Positions 35,284 through 46,342 of a DNA stretch of 64,000 nucleotides are shown piece after piece (the first letter of the stretch is position 1; each line of letters starts with the position of its first letter). The notes beneath the pieces were generated by a model, which saw nothing but the letters and a program-made list of their open reading frames with translations, was not told the origin of the DNA and made no database searches. Made by a program: the position numbers and the translations under genes. This DNA is from Salvator merianae (Eukaryota; Chordata; Lepidosauria; Squamata; Teiidae), in assembly GCA_003586115.2 (NCBI GenBank), contig QVOM02000034.1, positions 17,839,444 through 17,903,443 on the forward strand. Reading direction: 5' to 3'.

Positions 35284-35639
35284 GAATACTAGAATGAGAG
35301 ATCATTTGAGAAAAGGGGAGAAAAAGTTTATCAGACCAATTCCTCAGTACTGCAAGGCATTTCCCAACAGATATGACTGGCACATCTGTTGAAAGATTTG
35401 TCTCAGTTTGGAACAGAATGATGACTTGGCTGGTTAGCAGGAGCTCACAGTAATACCATCTCTGGTTTTGCATGAAAGATCCAACATAACTTTTTAATTT
35501 ATATTATTATTACTATTATTATTATATACACAGCATATCACAGCTGCCATTTTATTTAGCTGATGTTGGCTTTCATTTCACATTGAGTCATTCCCAATAA
35601 TTTAGGATGACATAATGCTTTGGCATAAGATGTGTGTGA

Positions 35640-35860
35640 ATATGAGCAGGAGATTTTCTCAATATGTAGATGCTGTAAGTGCCAACCAAATTTTTTTGGT
35701 ATGGCATCCGGTATGCCAATAATCACTGGCTTGTCATAGTCTTTCGATTTCGATCTTCAGATCTTGATATTTTGTGACCTTCTGAAGTTCTTTGTCTTCA
35801 ACTCTGCTGTCACGAGTTGATAATCCACACCTTCTCCTTCTAGACTACAGTTAGATCTGA
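35640..35860 (-). mobile_element. R4/Dong-like LINE remnant, C-terminal end
   Basis: The minus strand reads VDYQLVTAELKTKNFRRSQN, an in-frame stop, then DKPVIIGIPDAIPKKF. This resembles the PVVIGALGTIPK ending of R4/Dong-type LINE proteins (family knowledge, class uncertain). Interrupted by stops. The allelic copy is at 40606-40825. Confidence 0.5.
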
Positions 35861-35864
35861 TATA

Positions 35865-35910
<46 letters not shown>
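35865..35910. repeat. (GAT)n microsatellite, long allele
   Basis: About 15 uninterrupted units; the allelic counterpart at 40830-40857 has about 9 with one GAC. Confidence 0.92.
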
Positions 35911-36039
35911 CTATAGCAAGGATGATATGCAGGCTTGGGATACAGGCTCATAGTACCCTTGTGCTACAATTATTGCCCTAGCCACCAGTAAGTATTTCTG
36001 GCTTTGGAAACCTAAAAGGCTGATTTATTGTCCAAGCCA

Positions 36040-36735
36040 TCTTGTACCGTACGATCTTTCATAAACAGCTTGCTGCCAGTTCCATGTACCTAAAAGATTG
36101 CTGGAACTAGTTTCATTAGGAGGCCTTCCTTACAGAGTGTGATTCTTACAAAACAATTAAATTGAACCAAGCTGCCTTCCTGTAAGCTTTAAGGAAGCAG
36201 TTAAAAACTATTTACCTGGACCATTTCCTCTGAATAGCCCTTCTCATTCCATGTTTTAAAAAATTAGACATATGCTGTGGATCAGGACCCCCTCTTTGTA
36301 GCTGTCTCATTATTCTGCTCCACAGGTGAGTGAAGGGAACGATGGAAGCAATCTACTCTCGTGTTGTGCCAGATCACTGTCTCAGCCTGTTTGGCTATCC
36401 AAACTGCATTGAGCCGGTTCGGACTGAGCCAACCCAGCACAGCTTGGTCCAGATAGCCAAACTGCTGAGTCATCTCAGTACAACATGATGGTCAACCACA
36501 CCAATCCTTCCCTTCACTCCCCAGCACAGCCCATGTTTGGAAAGAATAATAGAACACTTCAGGGAGCAGGCAAAGCACATACCTAAAATGGAAGCGTTGA
36601 TTGTTTTATAACTGTAATCGGGATTTTGTTATATTTTAACAATGTAATGAGTTTTCTCAATATGCAGATGCTCTAAGCTTCCATGAGCATAATGAATTGG
36701 TAGGACAGGATAGAAAAATAAATAAATAACTCTAA
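36040..36735 (+). mobile_element. L2-type LINE 3' end, interrupted by a hairpin element
   Basis: 36150-36240 includes a degraded AFRKQLKT-like end of the coding part. 36600-36735 is the 3' UTR (TTTTATAACTGTAATCGGG, GTAGGACAGGATAGAAAAAT) with a short (AATA)n tail at 36716-36728. A palindromic element (36323-36527) sits in between. Confidence 0.6.
36323..36527. mobile_element. Long imperfect hairpin element (family F)
   Basis: Left GAGTGAAGGGAACGATGG pairs with right CCTTCCCTTCACTC, and the inner GTTTGGCTATCC/GGATAGCCAAAC-like arms pair around GAGCCGGTTC. Non-coding. The minus frame at 36282-36473 follows the hairpin and is not a gene. Confidence 0.6.
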
Positions 36736-37049
36736 GTGTTTAGGCACCACAAGTTCGGATGAGGAGCTGGAGGCAGGGCCCTGTGTCCTGGGGTCAATAC
36801 GGTGGGTGACCTAGGGGCAGGGAATGGCCATGCTGCTGATACGGAAGTCAACTGGGACCAAGCCAAGCCACTGCTGCCACACCACGCTGCCACCATCATC
36901 AATTCTGGTTACATGCCCCATGGAGACATGGGTGAGTGAGCAGGGCATCCCAGCAGCAAAGCCAGTGCAGACAGCACCATGGAAGCAAAGTGGCTGAGGA
37001 TCCTGGTTAGGGAATGCAGACTGAGGCACCCTTCTCCTTATGAGGGACA

Positions 37050-37050
37050 N
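37050..37050. other. Assembly gap (single N)
   Basis: One N joins the end of the short copy to the start of the long copy. The bases on its two sides belong to different positions of the same locus. Confidence 0.95.
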
Positions 37051-37133
37051 CACAACGTTCAAATCTTGACTTCACAGGCGTAGGAAAATCAAGCTCCGCC
37101 CTCTGTATCTCACTGCTGCCACATCAAAACATT

Positions 37134-37600
37134 ATCCTGTTCTAATGTGGAATTGACCAGGCAGTGCAGACACCGGACCTGAAGTCAGCAGCTGTGCCCG
37201 ATCCCCACCACAGCAGTGGCTAGGAAGTGTCTGGCCACTGCCATGGCAACTGGCAGACCTGCGCAATGGGCTGATTGTGCCAGAGCAATCAGGACTATGC
37301 TATTAGGCCACATGATGCCTGTATTGGCCGCTGCCATGGCAAGCATCAGGTGGCAGTCTGATCAGGCATCATGTGGCCGGATTGGGCATTGCGCGGCCTG
37401 ATTGTGCAGACTGGAGCACTCCAGCCACAGGTAAGTGAGAACACACCCTACCAGGAGGTGGATTGTGGAGCACTAATTAGGGTATCCGCAATCAGGAGCA
37501 GATGAAGCCTGCTCCTGGCCTCTTGGGCCTCCACCAAGTGCGGAAGCACTTGGATAGCAAGCATGCTTGATGCTTGCTAGGCCAAAGTGCGAAGAGGCCC
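37134..37600. mobile_element. Family A palindromic element, copy 5, near full length
   Basis: Right end inverted reads GGGCCTCTTCGCACTTTGG. The interior has CTGGCCACTGCCATGGCAAC and CCTCCACCAAGTGCGGAAGC. The centre holds a 15-base perfect inverted pair, GGCCACATGATGCCT at 37306-37320 and its inverse at 37364-37378. The frame 37216-37401 is internal to it. Confidence 0.78.
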
Positions 37601-38214
37601 ATGGATTTCCTTGGCAGCATTACTGATCATTTGACATTTGCTCCTTCTCCCCCTCCAACCTGTATCCACCCAAGTACAACTTCAATTCCACATCTACCAT
37701 GCAATAAAGCTTCTTAAAGGGCAGATCACAATTTCTGCTCCTTTGTAATTGCACTTTTATGCAATTGTGCAATTTCAGAGTATTGTAAAAGCAGGGAGAA
37801 GTCCGTGAAAACAGGGGAATGTGGGGGGGACATTATCATGATAGTGACGTTAGTGGTCAGCAAATGGACTCCGCCTCATCTCCCCCTGAGACATCCACAG
37901 TGACATGTGTCCCATTATGTAGCTGTGTGGTACAGGTGCCAAAGTTGATAGTGACATGGGTTATTTGTTGGAGTAAGAGGACTGCACCCCCAAACAGGTG
38001 CAGCTGAGGCATACACCAACCAGCATGCAACTCCCAACCACCCACCCAGCATTCTTGAAGAAAGCTGTACTGTGCAGTTTGCCCTAAAGTCCTTGAAGCA
38101 CAGTGCTGGTTTTGCCTAAAAGTCCTTTTTTTAAAAAAAAATACATCAAACATGTATCTTATTTCCAAATGGGTGAATTCATATAGATAATCTTTGTTCA
38201 TTACATTTTGGCTT
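37601..38214. other. Intergenic stretch, nothing recognised
   Basis: No repeat or gene recognised. The frame 37857-38228 (minus, 123 residues) has no domain. Confidence 0.45.
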
Positions 38215-38720
38215 CCCCCCTTCTTCAAAAGTTTCTTCTAGCTTTCTTGTTCCTTGCCCCTCCTGGTTTCCCTTCTTCTTCCAACCTGTCTTCTTTCATC
38301 TTTATTCTTCAAACCCAGTGATAACAATCTCATTCTCTATTTCTTGTAGAAAGTCAATAATGGGTTTCCAATTTTTAACAAACTTATACACAGTCTTGTT
38401 TCTCAGTAAATTAGTCAATTTGTCCATCTCTGCGAGATCCATCATTTTAATCAACCAATCACCTACCAGAGGTATTTTATCTCCTTTCCATTTTTGTGCA
38501 TATGCAATTCTAACTGCAGTCACCATGCTTTGAATTAAAACATTAGCAAGTCTGTTATCCCTCTGCATGCCCCCCAAAAGTAAAGTCCCCTTCTCACATT
38601 GCAAAGTAAAATGGGCTAATGCTCTGAAACATGCTGAGAACTCTCTTAATCCAAACGCAAAGTAGTTCTGATTTCGGCAATTTAGTCCTGAAAAACTACA
38701 GAAAGACAAAATCAAGTCAG
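38215..38720 (-). mobile_element. L1 LINE, C-terminal part of ORF2
   Basis: The minus frame 38715-38302 (137 residues) reads RLANVLIQSMVTAVRIAYAQ then KWKGDKIPLVGDWLIKMMDL and AEMDKLTNLLRNKTVYKF. This is the same ending as the L1 at 21403, from the same family but extending further 5'. 5'-truncated. Present only in the long haplotype copy. Confidence 0.85.
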
Positions 38721-39002
38721 GCCAGTGGGAACTGAAATCAAACTGTAAACTGATTAAATGCAGAGTCAGAATGCGCCCTTGGGTTCAAATTTCTAGTTAC
38801 CTAAGATCTTGGGAGTAGCCCCTGTTTTAGATGGTCCCTGATACCAAGCTGTATGAAGATATTATTAGAACCTGTATTAGGCAGTTTTGTAAATTCAACT
38901 GGTTTTTGAGTATGAACAACTGAAAATGATTTGGTGCAATGAATTAACTCACAGACAGCGCCTACCCTGCTACACCTCAACTTTGATCTACCTTCCAACA
39001 AC

Positions 39003-39180
39003 TTTCAGAGTGAGGGGAACGCACTAGCAAAGTGGGTAACTATTTTCTTTCCACATTATCTCACCTAAATGTGATTTTCTGGGTTAAATAATGCAGAAGG
39101 AAAACAACTTGTCATTTGCCACTGTGTTCTCTTCACTCTGAAGGCCGAATGAAGATGGATTAAAACTCAGGTGTAGCTGG
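39003..39180. mobile_element. Family E hairpin element, copy 2
   Basis: Shares GCAAAGTG, ATTTTCTTTC, TGATTTTCTGGGTT and CTTCACTCTGAAGG with 29740-29905. The arms pair around 39070. Its right part (39154-39179) is the source of the inverted filler at 35098-35123. Confidence 0.65.
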
Positions 39181-40083
39181 GTTCTTAGAAACTGCAGTGG
39201 CATATTCTGTTGAAATGAAGCCAGATTAGTCCACAGCTCCAGATACTGGCTTCCCAAGCATCTGCTGAAAGGAATATAATTTGGGTCTTTAACCAAAACT
39301 CATCCACTTTATTGCATGAGAATTAAACAGGGTTGGCTGTTTCGTAAGAGCAAACGACATCACCAGATCAGTAACTCAAAGCTTGAGTTCCTTTCTGCTT
39401 TGCACATGTTGTCAGTCCAGGGTGGCCTAGCGTGTTGACAATTCACTAAGGTAATTGAGATCACTTTTCACGTGGGTTTGACTAGAACTGCAGGCTGCAT
39501 GCCCATACTGTTGGATTACAGCACCTTAAGGGCAGGATCACTTGCTTCGACTCCTGAAGTGGCGGACACAGTGGCCTCACACCACATGCCTCATCCTCTC
39601 ACTCTCTTCCAAGCTGGGCAACCAAACTCCCCAAGTTTTGAAGACGCAACACAGAGGCGTTTTTCATTTTGCCAGAAACAGCCCTGAAAGTCAGCCATTT
39701 GCAGCATGATGAAAAATACTTCCAAGCGGAGTGTGTAGACATGTGTTACTTGGACGTAATATTGGGAAGGAATCTTCAGAACTCACTTCAGCTGGAGACA
39801 GCAAACTGAACGTGCCAAATACTCAATCTGCTTTATACCTCATAGTGGTTGGATAGTGAACCATTGATCAGAAGGGCAAGCACCACTCTTCTGCCATGGT
39901 TGAATCGTTTCCTGGTACAGTTTATGATGACAGAAATAAAAAGTGCCCCATTGGATTGGACGCATTTCAGAAGTTGGTTCTCACAGTAGCAGGGCATGTG
40001 TATACAGCATGCCCTGCTCACAGTCCCCCAGCAACTGGCCTTCAGAGGAATAGTGCTTCCTATTACCAGAAGCAGTCCCACTG
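39181..40083. other. Intergenic stretch in the long haplotype
   Basis: No repeat or gene recognised. Small frames at 39472-39687 (plus) and 39833-40174 (minus) lack domains. Confidence 0.45.
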
Positions 40084-40248
40084 CCATCCAAGCTAGTAGC
40101 CACTGATATCTGCATCTTCCATGAATTTGTCCAAGGCTTTCTGAAGCCATCCAAGCTGGTGGCCAACACCACAATGTATGGTAGTCAATCCCATTGTTTG
40201 ATTATGCATTTCCTTTTTTCTGTCCTGATCCAGAATTCAGCTTTATTA
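40084..40248 (-). mobile_element. CR1 3' UTR fragment, allelic copy
   Basis: Counterpart of 35119-35283. Confidence 0.65.
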
Positions 40249-40605
40249 GAATACTAGAATGAGAGATCATTTGAGAAAAGGGGAGAAAAGGTTTATCAGA
40301 CCAATTCCTCAGTACTGCAAGGCATTTCCCAACAGATATGACTGGCACATCTGTTGAAAGATTTGTCTCAGTTTGGAACAGAATGATGACTTGGCTGGTT
40401 AGCAGGAGCTCACAGTAATAACATCTCTGGTTTTGCATGAAAGATCCAACAAAACTTTTTAATTTATATTATTATTACTATTATTATTATATACACAGCA
40501 TATCACAGCTGCCATTTTATTTAGCTGATGTTGGCTTTCATTTCACATTGAGTTCTTCCCAATAATTTAGGATGACATAATGCTTTGGCATAAGATGTGT
40601 GTGAA

Positions 40606-40857
40606 TATGAGCAGGAGATTTTCTCAATATGTAGATGCTGTAAGTGCCAACCAAATTTTTTTGGTATGGCATCCAGTATGCCAATAATCACTGGCTTGTC
40701 ATAGTCTTTCGATTTCGATCTTCAGATCTTGATATTTTGTGACCTTCTGAAGTTCTTTGTCTTCAACTCTGCTGTCACGAGTTGATAATCCACACCTTCT
40801 CCTTCTAGACTACAGTTAGATCTGATATAGATGATGATGATGACGATGATGATGATG
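40606..40857 (-). mobile_element. R4/Dong-like LINE remnant with (GAT)n, allelic copy
   Basis: Counterpart of 35640-35910, with the shorter GAT array (40830-40857). Confidence 0.5.
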
Positions 40858-41004
40858 CTATAGCAAGGATGATATGCAGGCTTGGGATACAGGCTCATAG
40901 TACCCTTGTGCTACAATTATTGCCCTAGCCACCAGTAAGTATTTCTGGCTTTGGAAACCTAAAAGGCTGATTTATTGTCCAAGCCATCTTGTACCGTACG
41001 ATCT

Positions 41005-41682
41005 TTCATAAACAGCTTGCTGACAGTTCCATGTACCTAAAAGATTGCTGGAACTAGTTTCATTAGGAGGCCTTCCTTACAGAGTGTGATTCTTACAAAA
41101 CAATTAAATTGAACCAAGCTGCCTTCCTGTAAGCTTTAAGGAAGCAGTTAAAAACTATTTACCTGGACCATTTCCTCTGAATAGCCCCTCTCATTCCATG
41201 TTTTAAAAAATTAGACATATGCTGTGGATCAGGACCCCCTCTTTGTAGCTGTCTCATTATTCTGCACCACAGGTGAGTGAAGGGAACGATGGAAGCAATC
41301 TACTCTCGTGTTGTGCCAGATCACTGTCTCAGCCTGTTTGGCTATCCAAACTGCATTGAGCCGGTTTGGACTGAGCCAACCCAGCACAGCTTGGTCCAGA
41401 TAGCCAAACTGCTGAGTCATCTCAGTACAACATGATGGTCAACCACACCAATCCTTCCCTTCACTCCCCAGCACAGCCCATGTTTGGAAAGAATAATAGA
41501 ACACTTCAGGGAGCAGGCAAAGCACGTACCTAAAATGGAAGCGTTGATTGTTTTATAACTGTAATCGGGATTTTGTTATATTTTAACAATGTAATGAGTT
41601 TTCTCAATATGCAGATGCTCTAAGCTTCCATGAGCATAATGAATTGGTAGGACAGGATAGAAAAATAAATAAATAACTCTAA
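41005..41682 (+). mobile_element. L2-type LINE 3' end with hairpin element, allelic copy
   Basis: Counterpart of 36040-36735. The hairpin element lies at about 41270-41475. Confidence 0.6.
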
Positions 41683-41977
41683 GTGTTTAGGCACCACAAG
41701 TTCGGATGAGGAGCTGGAGGCAGGGCCCTGTGGGTGACCTAGGGGCAGGGAATGGCCATGCTGCTGATATGGAAGTCAACTGGGACCAAGCCAAGCCACT
41801 GCTGCCACACCACGCTGCCACCATCATCAATTCCGGTTACATGCCCCATGGAGACATGGGTGAGTGAGCAGGGCATCCCAACAGCAAAGCCAGGGCAGAC
41901 AGCACCATGGAAGCAAAGTGGCTGAGGAACCTGGTTAGGGAATGCAGACTGAGGCACCCTTCTCCTTATGAGGGACA

Positions 41978-42999
41978 ATGCAGCACACCAACATCTGGCT
42001 AGGGACATAGGAGACAGCACTGGGGAATGATCTAGGTATGGGGCAGGAACTGGAGGCAGGTCCTACCCACTTTTCACCATTCAGTGCATACCCCTCAGTC
42101 TTCACACTTCAACCCACTTGTCAAACCAGACAGCTCTGTAAATAATAGATAGCTACATATTACAGCATAACCTGCCAAAGCCTCCTCAAACTATCCTCCT
42201 TCTTGAATTCTAAATTAGCATGCAATCAAGATCAGGAGGTCAGGCAGAAATCTGAAGTGGTGTACAAACATCCAACAAAACACATACAGAGCAACCATAT
42301 TTTTAAAATTAAGTATCACACAGGTTCACATGAGAGCCAGACCTAGCAGTCACTCCATTTCTAGAGTATTTAAGTTTATATTTATGTATTTCAAATATTG
42401 ATATACTGCTGTCCAGCAAAATTTATTTCAGAACAGCTTAAACCATAAGAAACAATCACAGTCTTAAAGCATAACAACCTGAACTACAGAAAATCATCTA
42501 TAATCTACGCTTCTCTTGCTCTTGCTCACTGTGCATGCATGGGCGTTGTTCCCCCTAGCCAAATATATTGTCATTACATTTGGACTAATACTTACAAGCC
42601 AAAATTAAGTCTTCCAAACTCTTAAATTTCAGCAGAGATTTGTACAGCACATCTCCCTATATTTGGCACTTGCGGCCAGATTCCCCCCTCCTCCCAGCTG
42701 TACCAGATGTTCCCTGCAAATATTTCCTGCTCTCCCTTCCACCAGCTTTTTGCAGCAAAGTGTCAAACAACAGCTAGACACAGCTTGAACTAATTATTTT
42801 AAAAGGTCTCCATTCACTCACTCCGCTGTCCCAGAATAAATTGGAAAAGAGCTTTTCAGGTGCCAGTCCAACTCTTCCATTTACTTTGTGGCCAGCGAGT
42901 GCAAGACAGAATGGGTGCTTACGTGTGAATATGCACCATATCTGCAATTTTCAGCAGTTCTCCATTTACATCTGTAAGATTTTTAAGTTTTTCAAGAGT
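41978..42999. other. Intergenic; weak LINE tail near 42350-42490
   Basis: TTTATGTATTTCAAATATTG then ATACTGCTGTCCAGC near 42380-42418 resembles an old L2 3' end on the minus strand. Otherwise nothing recognised. Confidence 0.35.
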
Positions 43000-43004
43000 T
43001 GCTG

Positions 43005-44018
43005 CTCTCTCCCTGTTTTCCAGATCCCCACTCTGCTGTCTGCATAGGAAACCAGAAACGTGGACCAATTGCAAAAATCCAGGAGGTTGTGAATGACAGA
43101 GCCAAGAAGGAAAGGGACAGATGCTAAAGCTGTCTTGTCTTCTGGTCCACTGGGAAATTTAAATCATAGAGAGTCAACCATGGCACCAAGAGATGCTAGA
43201 TCCCCATGAGCCTCAGCCAGTATGCCCTCCAGACAAGGGCAATGGGAGCATGCCCTCTAGACAAGGGCAATAGGGCAACAACAGGAAGGCTCAATGTCAT
43301 ATCCATCCAAATGTGCTGAGAATTGTTTTGTTTCTTTAGTGAAAAGTCCTCCAGCAGAGAGATTAATGGAGAATAGCGTTGGCATATGCAGGCAGCTTTC
43401 TCCCGATTGTTCCACCTCTCTCCTCTGCTGGCTGCAAAGGAAATCAAAAACATAGATCATGATTAAAGTATATAAAATCATGCATGGTATGGAAAAGGTG
43501 GAGAGAGGACCAGGGGGCACTCCTGAAGCTGGTGGGCAGGAGAGTTAGGATCAAGAAGGGGAAGTATTTTTTCATCAGAGGGTCATCGGTTTATAGAGTT
43601 TACCATCAGAAGTGGTGGTGACAGCAATCAACCTGGATAGTTTAAGAACGGATCACCCAGATTCATGGAGGTCAGGTGTATCAATGGCTACTAGAATGGA
43701 TGCCTAAGTACTGTCTCCAGGTCGGAAAGACAGGCAGGATGCCTGCTAAACCCATTTGCAGAGAGTCAAGAGCAGGTGAAGGTTTTGCCTTTGTCTTCTG
43801 CTTGAGAATGCCCATAAGCAATTGGTGGGCCACTGTGTGAGACAGGATGCTGAAGTAGACAGGCCGTGGCCTGATCCAGCAGGGCTCCTCTTTATGTTCT
43901 TAAGGCTCAATCACAACAAATCCAGAAGGTTGTGGCTGACAGTGCCAAGAAGGAATGGGGCAGGTACTAGAGCTGCCTTGCCTTCTGGCACAGAATAGCA
44001 CTGGCTTGTGTGGGCAGC
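43005..44018 (+). repeat. Diverged repeat units split by a CR1 insertion
   Basis: Unit at 43028-43141 (TCTGCTGTCTGCATAGGAAA ... CCAGGAGGTTGTGAATGACA ... GTCTTGTCTTCTGG) matches a second unit whose halves lie at about 43428-43458 and 43915-43988. The CR1 at 43459-43905 sits between the halves. A further start (GAGAATAGC.TTGGC.T.TG) occurs at 43369 and 43991. Non-coding. Confidence 0.6.
43459..43905 (+). mobile_element. CR1 3' end with ORF2 tail
   Basis: Begins with a KVYKIMHGMEKV-like ORF2 end, then stop-broken sequence, then the 3' UTR (ATCAATGGCTACTAGAATGG, AGCAATTGGTGGGCCACTG). Ends CTCTTTATGTTCTTAAG. Confidence 0.85.
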
Positions 44019-44404
44019 GGGCTGTGTACCAAACAAGGGCCAGAACTGCTGCAAATCAAAGCCCAGTTTGATGGAAGCCCTAAACGTAGAAGCAGGAGCA
44101 AATCTGGGCTTGCCCAATTCAGAGGAGGCAACTTTCTCAAACAGGCAAGGATTTTTGCACATACGCCTCATTTACAGTTGTCCACCAGGGATTAGTAAGG
44201 CCCTTTCTCAGCTTGGCAGAAACACAGTCTTGCTGCTTACAACCATGTAACCCCATATTGGAAGCACAAGAAACCAGGATCAATATATAATAGGGGTGAG
44301 TCCATTTTGTGGCAAGCTAAAATAAGATTTTAGAAAGGACTCTTGCAACATGCTGTTCATGTTTTGAAATATTTGTGAAAGTGGACACTGTTTTCTATTG
44401 CATT

Positions 44405-44585
44405 TTGAGTTGAGAGCAAGTGAAGGTTTTGTCTTGGTCTTCTCCTTGAGAATGCCCAGAAGCAATTGGTGGACCACTGTGTGGGATGGGATGCTGGACT
44501 AGATGGGCTGTGATTTGATCCAGCAGGGCTTATCTTATGTTCTTACATTCTTAAGATACCTCTAAAGGCCATTTGCAGGGAGTCC
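44405..44585 (+). mobile_element. CR1 3' end, rearranged
   Basis: 44405-44552 is a CR1 3' terminus (AGCAATTGGTGGACCACTGT, TCTTATGTTCTTACATTC). It is followed at 44556-44585 by ACCTCTAAAGGCCATTTGCA GGGAGTC, a piece that normally lies upstream in the CR1 UTR. Order is scrambled or two fragments abut. Confidence 0.7.
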
Positions 44586-44586
44586 A

Positions 44587-44955
44587 GTTGTGGCATGCCC
44601 AATATAGTTCCAAGATATCGAGACAATACCCCATAATATCGCTACTGTGGGAAATCTGTCAAAAAATGCTAGGTTTCCTGTAATAGCGATAAAGCTTATC
44701 TGTCTGCTGACTTCTTTTGTTACCATCACTCTTACAACTAACCAGAAGCCCACCAAGTACACAAAAAAACCCAAAGGGAAGTGGGCAGGCACTTGGCTGG
44801 CTTCTGGGTAGCTGCAAAGACGACAATAATGGAAGGAGCCAGCAGACATAAGTAAGAGCCTGTGATTGCCTTGCGCATCTGACAGGGGAGCCATGAGGCA
44901 ATCACAGGATCACCTTTAGATCCTGCGATTACCGCTTGCCATCTGGAGGCACCCT
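44587..44955 (-). mobile_element. Family D element, copy 2
   Basis: Opposite orientation to 19551-19935. Its inverted right end is GGGTGCCTCCAGATGG. It also carries AGGCAATCACAGG/CCTGTGATTGCC inverted pairs. The overlapping minus frames here follow this element. Confidence 0.6.
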
Positions 44956-45821
44956 GTGGTAGGTTGGAAAAATTCATTCTTGAACCGAAAGCACATGATT
45001 GTGTTATAATCCTCACTACCCCTTTTTTTTCCCCTCTGGCATTGTGTACTGAAAATAGAACGCCTGTAAATAAGTGCTTGTAAATAAGTGCTATCTTATT
45101 TAGACTGACATTCAGCAAGTTTCCATTAAAATGGAATGAATTCTACCCCTCTACTTCCCCTGGAATCCTTCATCACTGGGCTTTATAGATCCAGCCTTAC
45201 AAAAAGTAAAACACTCCTGGCTCTCTTCTTGCTCAGCCACAGAGGCAGAAATGTTACAAAACCCCAACTACTATGTTTTGCCTTCAGCGTTATTGCTGCC
45301 TACAGAATTATGCTGGAAATTATCTGCAAGAACCAGGGAGAATAAGATTTTAACATCAAGGATTCAAAGGAACAGATGGTTAGGTAACCCTCCAGCAACA
45401 AAAAGTAATGAAAGAAGGATTCTAAAAAATTCTGCAGCAAAATCTTCAAGGGCAACAGATTGATTCATTTATTTAGGGAACCTCTTGCCAATTTAATACA
45501 CAATTGACTTTTTTTTTGGGGGGGGGATTAAAAGAAAACAAGAAAATCTCCCTACCTGAGTTTAGCACTGGTAATATGGAAATTCTCCCAGTGTCAGAAG
45601 TCACAGATGGAAAAGTTAAATCACGAAAGCATTTCTCAGCATTCTGCCGTGAAGCCTCAATAGAAAGGAACTAAGATCTCAAAAGTGAAGTAATAATACT
45701 TCAGGCATTCACTATGGTAAAAGTGCCACGCAGAAGGATCAGTTAAGCTCCAATCCTAAAAAGCTCCATAAATATGGTACAGCCATTTGTACCCCATAAA
45801 TATGTCAGGATTCCAAACTGA
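44956..45821. other. Intergenic stretch, nothing recognised
   Basis: No repeat or gene recognised. Confidence 0.45.
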
Positions 45822-46342
45822 GTCCCTTTCTGCACGTACCTGCCTTTAGTTGGAATCAGTGGGTCTGGATCAGCCAGACCCACTGATTCCACCCAGAGGA
45901 AGGCATGGGTGGGGTCAGTGCTGTCTGCACGATGGCACTGATCCATACTAGCCCATGCCACAGCCTCAAAGCTCACGTGAACTTTGCAACCATATCCCTA
46001 TGCGTCCAAGGGCTAGGAACAAAAGTTCCTAGTCTCGAGGCCCCTGGGAGACACATTTCAGTGACACACTACTGTGCACCACTGAACGGCATCCCCCAGT
46101 AGTCCTGAACAGAGGAGGCATATCTTCAGCACATTTCCCGTGGTCTGCATCAGGGCTGCTGGTCCCACTGTGTGGTCCTGCTTAAGGCCTCCCTGATTAG
46201 CGTCACACTCCATCTAATGCAGACAGAGCAGACCAGTGGGGTGCATAGCCTCATACATCTGCATTAGCATTCAAATCTATGAGGTCTAGATGTGTATTAC
46301 ACAGGCCCTTAATCTGAAATTAAGGGTCCATGTACAAAAGGC
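45822..46342. mobile_element. Family C element
   Basis: Left end CCCTTTCTGCACGTACC; signature GAATCAGTGGGTCTGGATCA; inverted right end GGCCTTTTGTACATGGACCC. Flanked by CTGAGT on both sides, a possible short target duplication. Confidence 0.65.

Larger units (their letters stand above)
34838..37049. repeat. Short copy of a duplicated locus (probable second haplotype)
   Basis: 34838-35099 equals 37051-37312 (offset 2213, two differences seen). 35119-37049 equals 40084-41977 (roughly 20 differences and a few indels). Between them sit 19 bases not present at either position. The copy ends at the N at 37050. It therefore represents the same locus as 37051-41977 but missing 37313-40083. Confidence 0.9.
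37051..41977. repeat. Long copy of the duplicated locus
   Basis: Contains everything in 34838-37049 plus 2,771 bp (37313-40083) absent from the short copy. See the short copy for matching offsets (2213 and 4965). Confidence 0.9.

Noticed and set aside
35757..35951. 64-residue frame with an isoleucine run
   Set aside because: The run is translated from the (GAT)n microsatellite on the minus strand, next to LINE remnants.
38302..38715. 137-residue minus frame as a host gene
   Set aside because: It is the C-terminal part of an L1 ORF2, with the same ending as the copy at 21,597-21,794.
34838..41977. True recent segmental tandem duplication
   Set aside because: Cannot be fully excluded, but the N exactly at the join and the allele-like difference level make a haplotype duplication in the assembly more likely.
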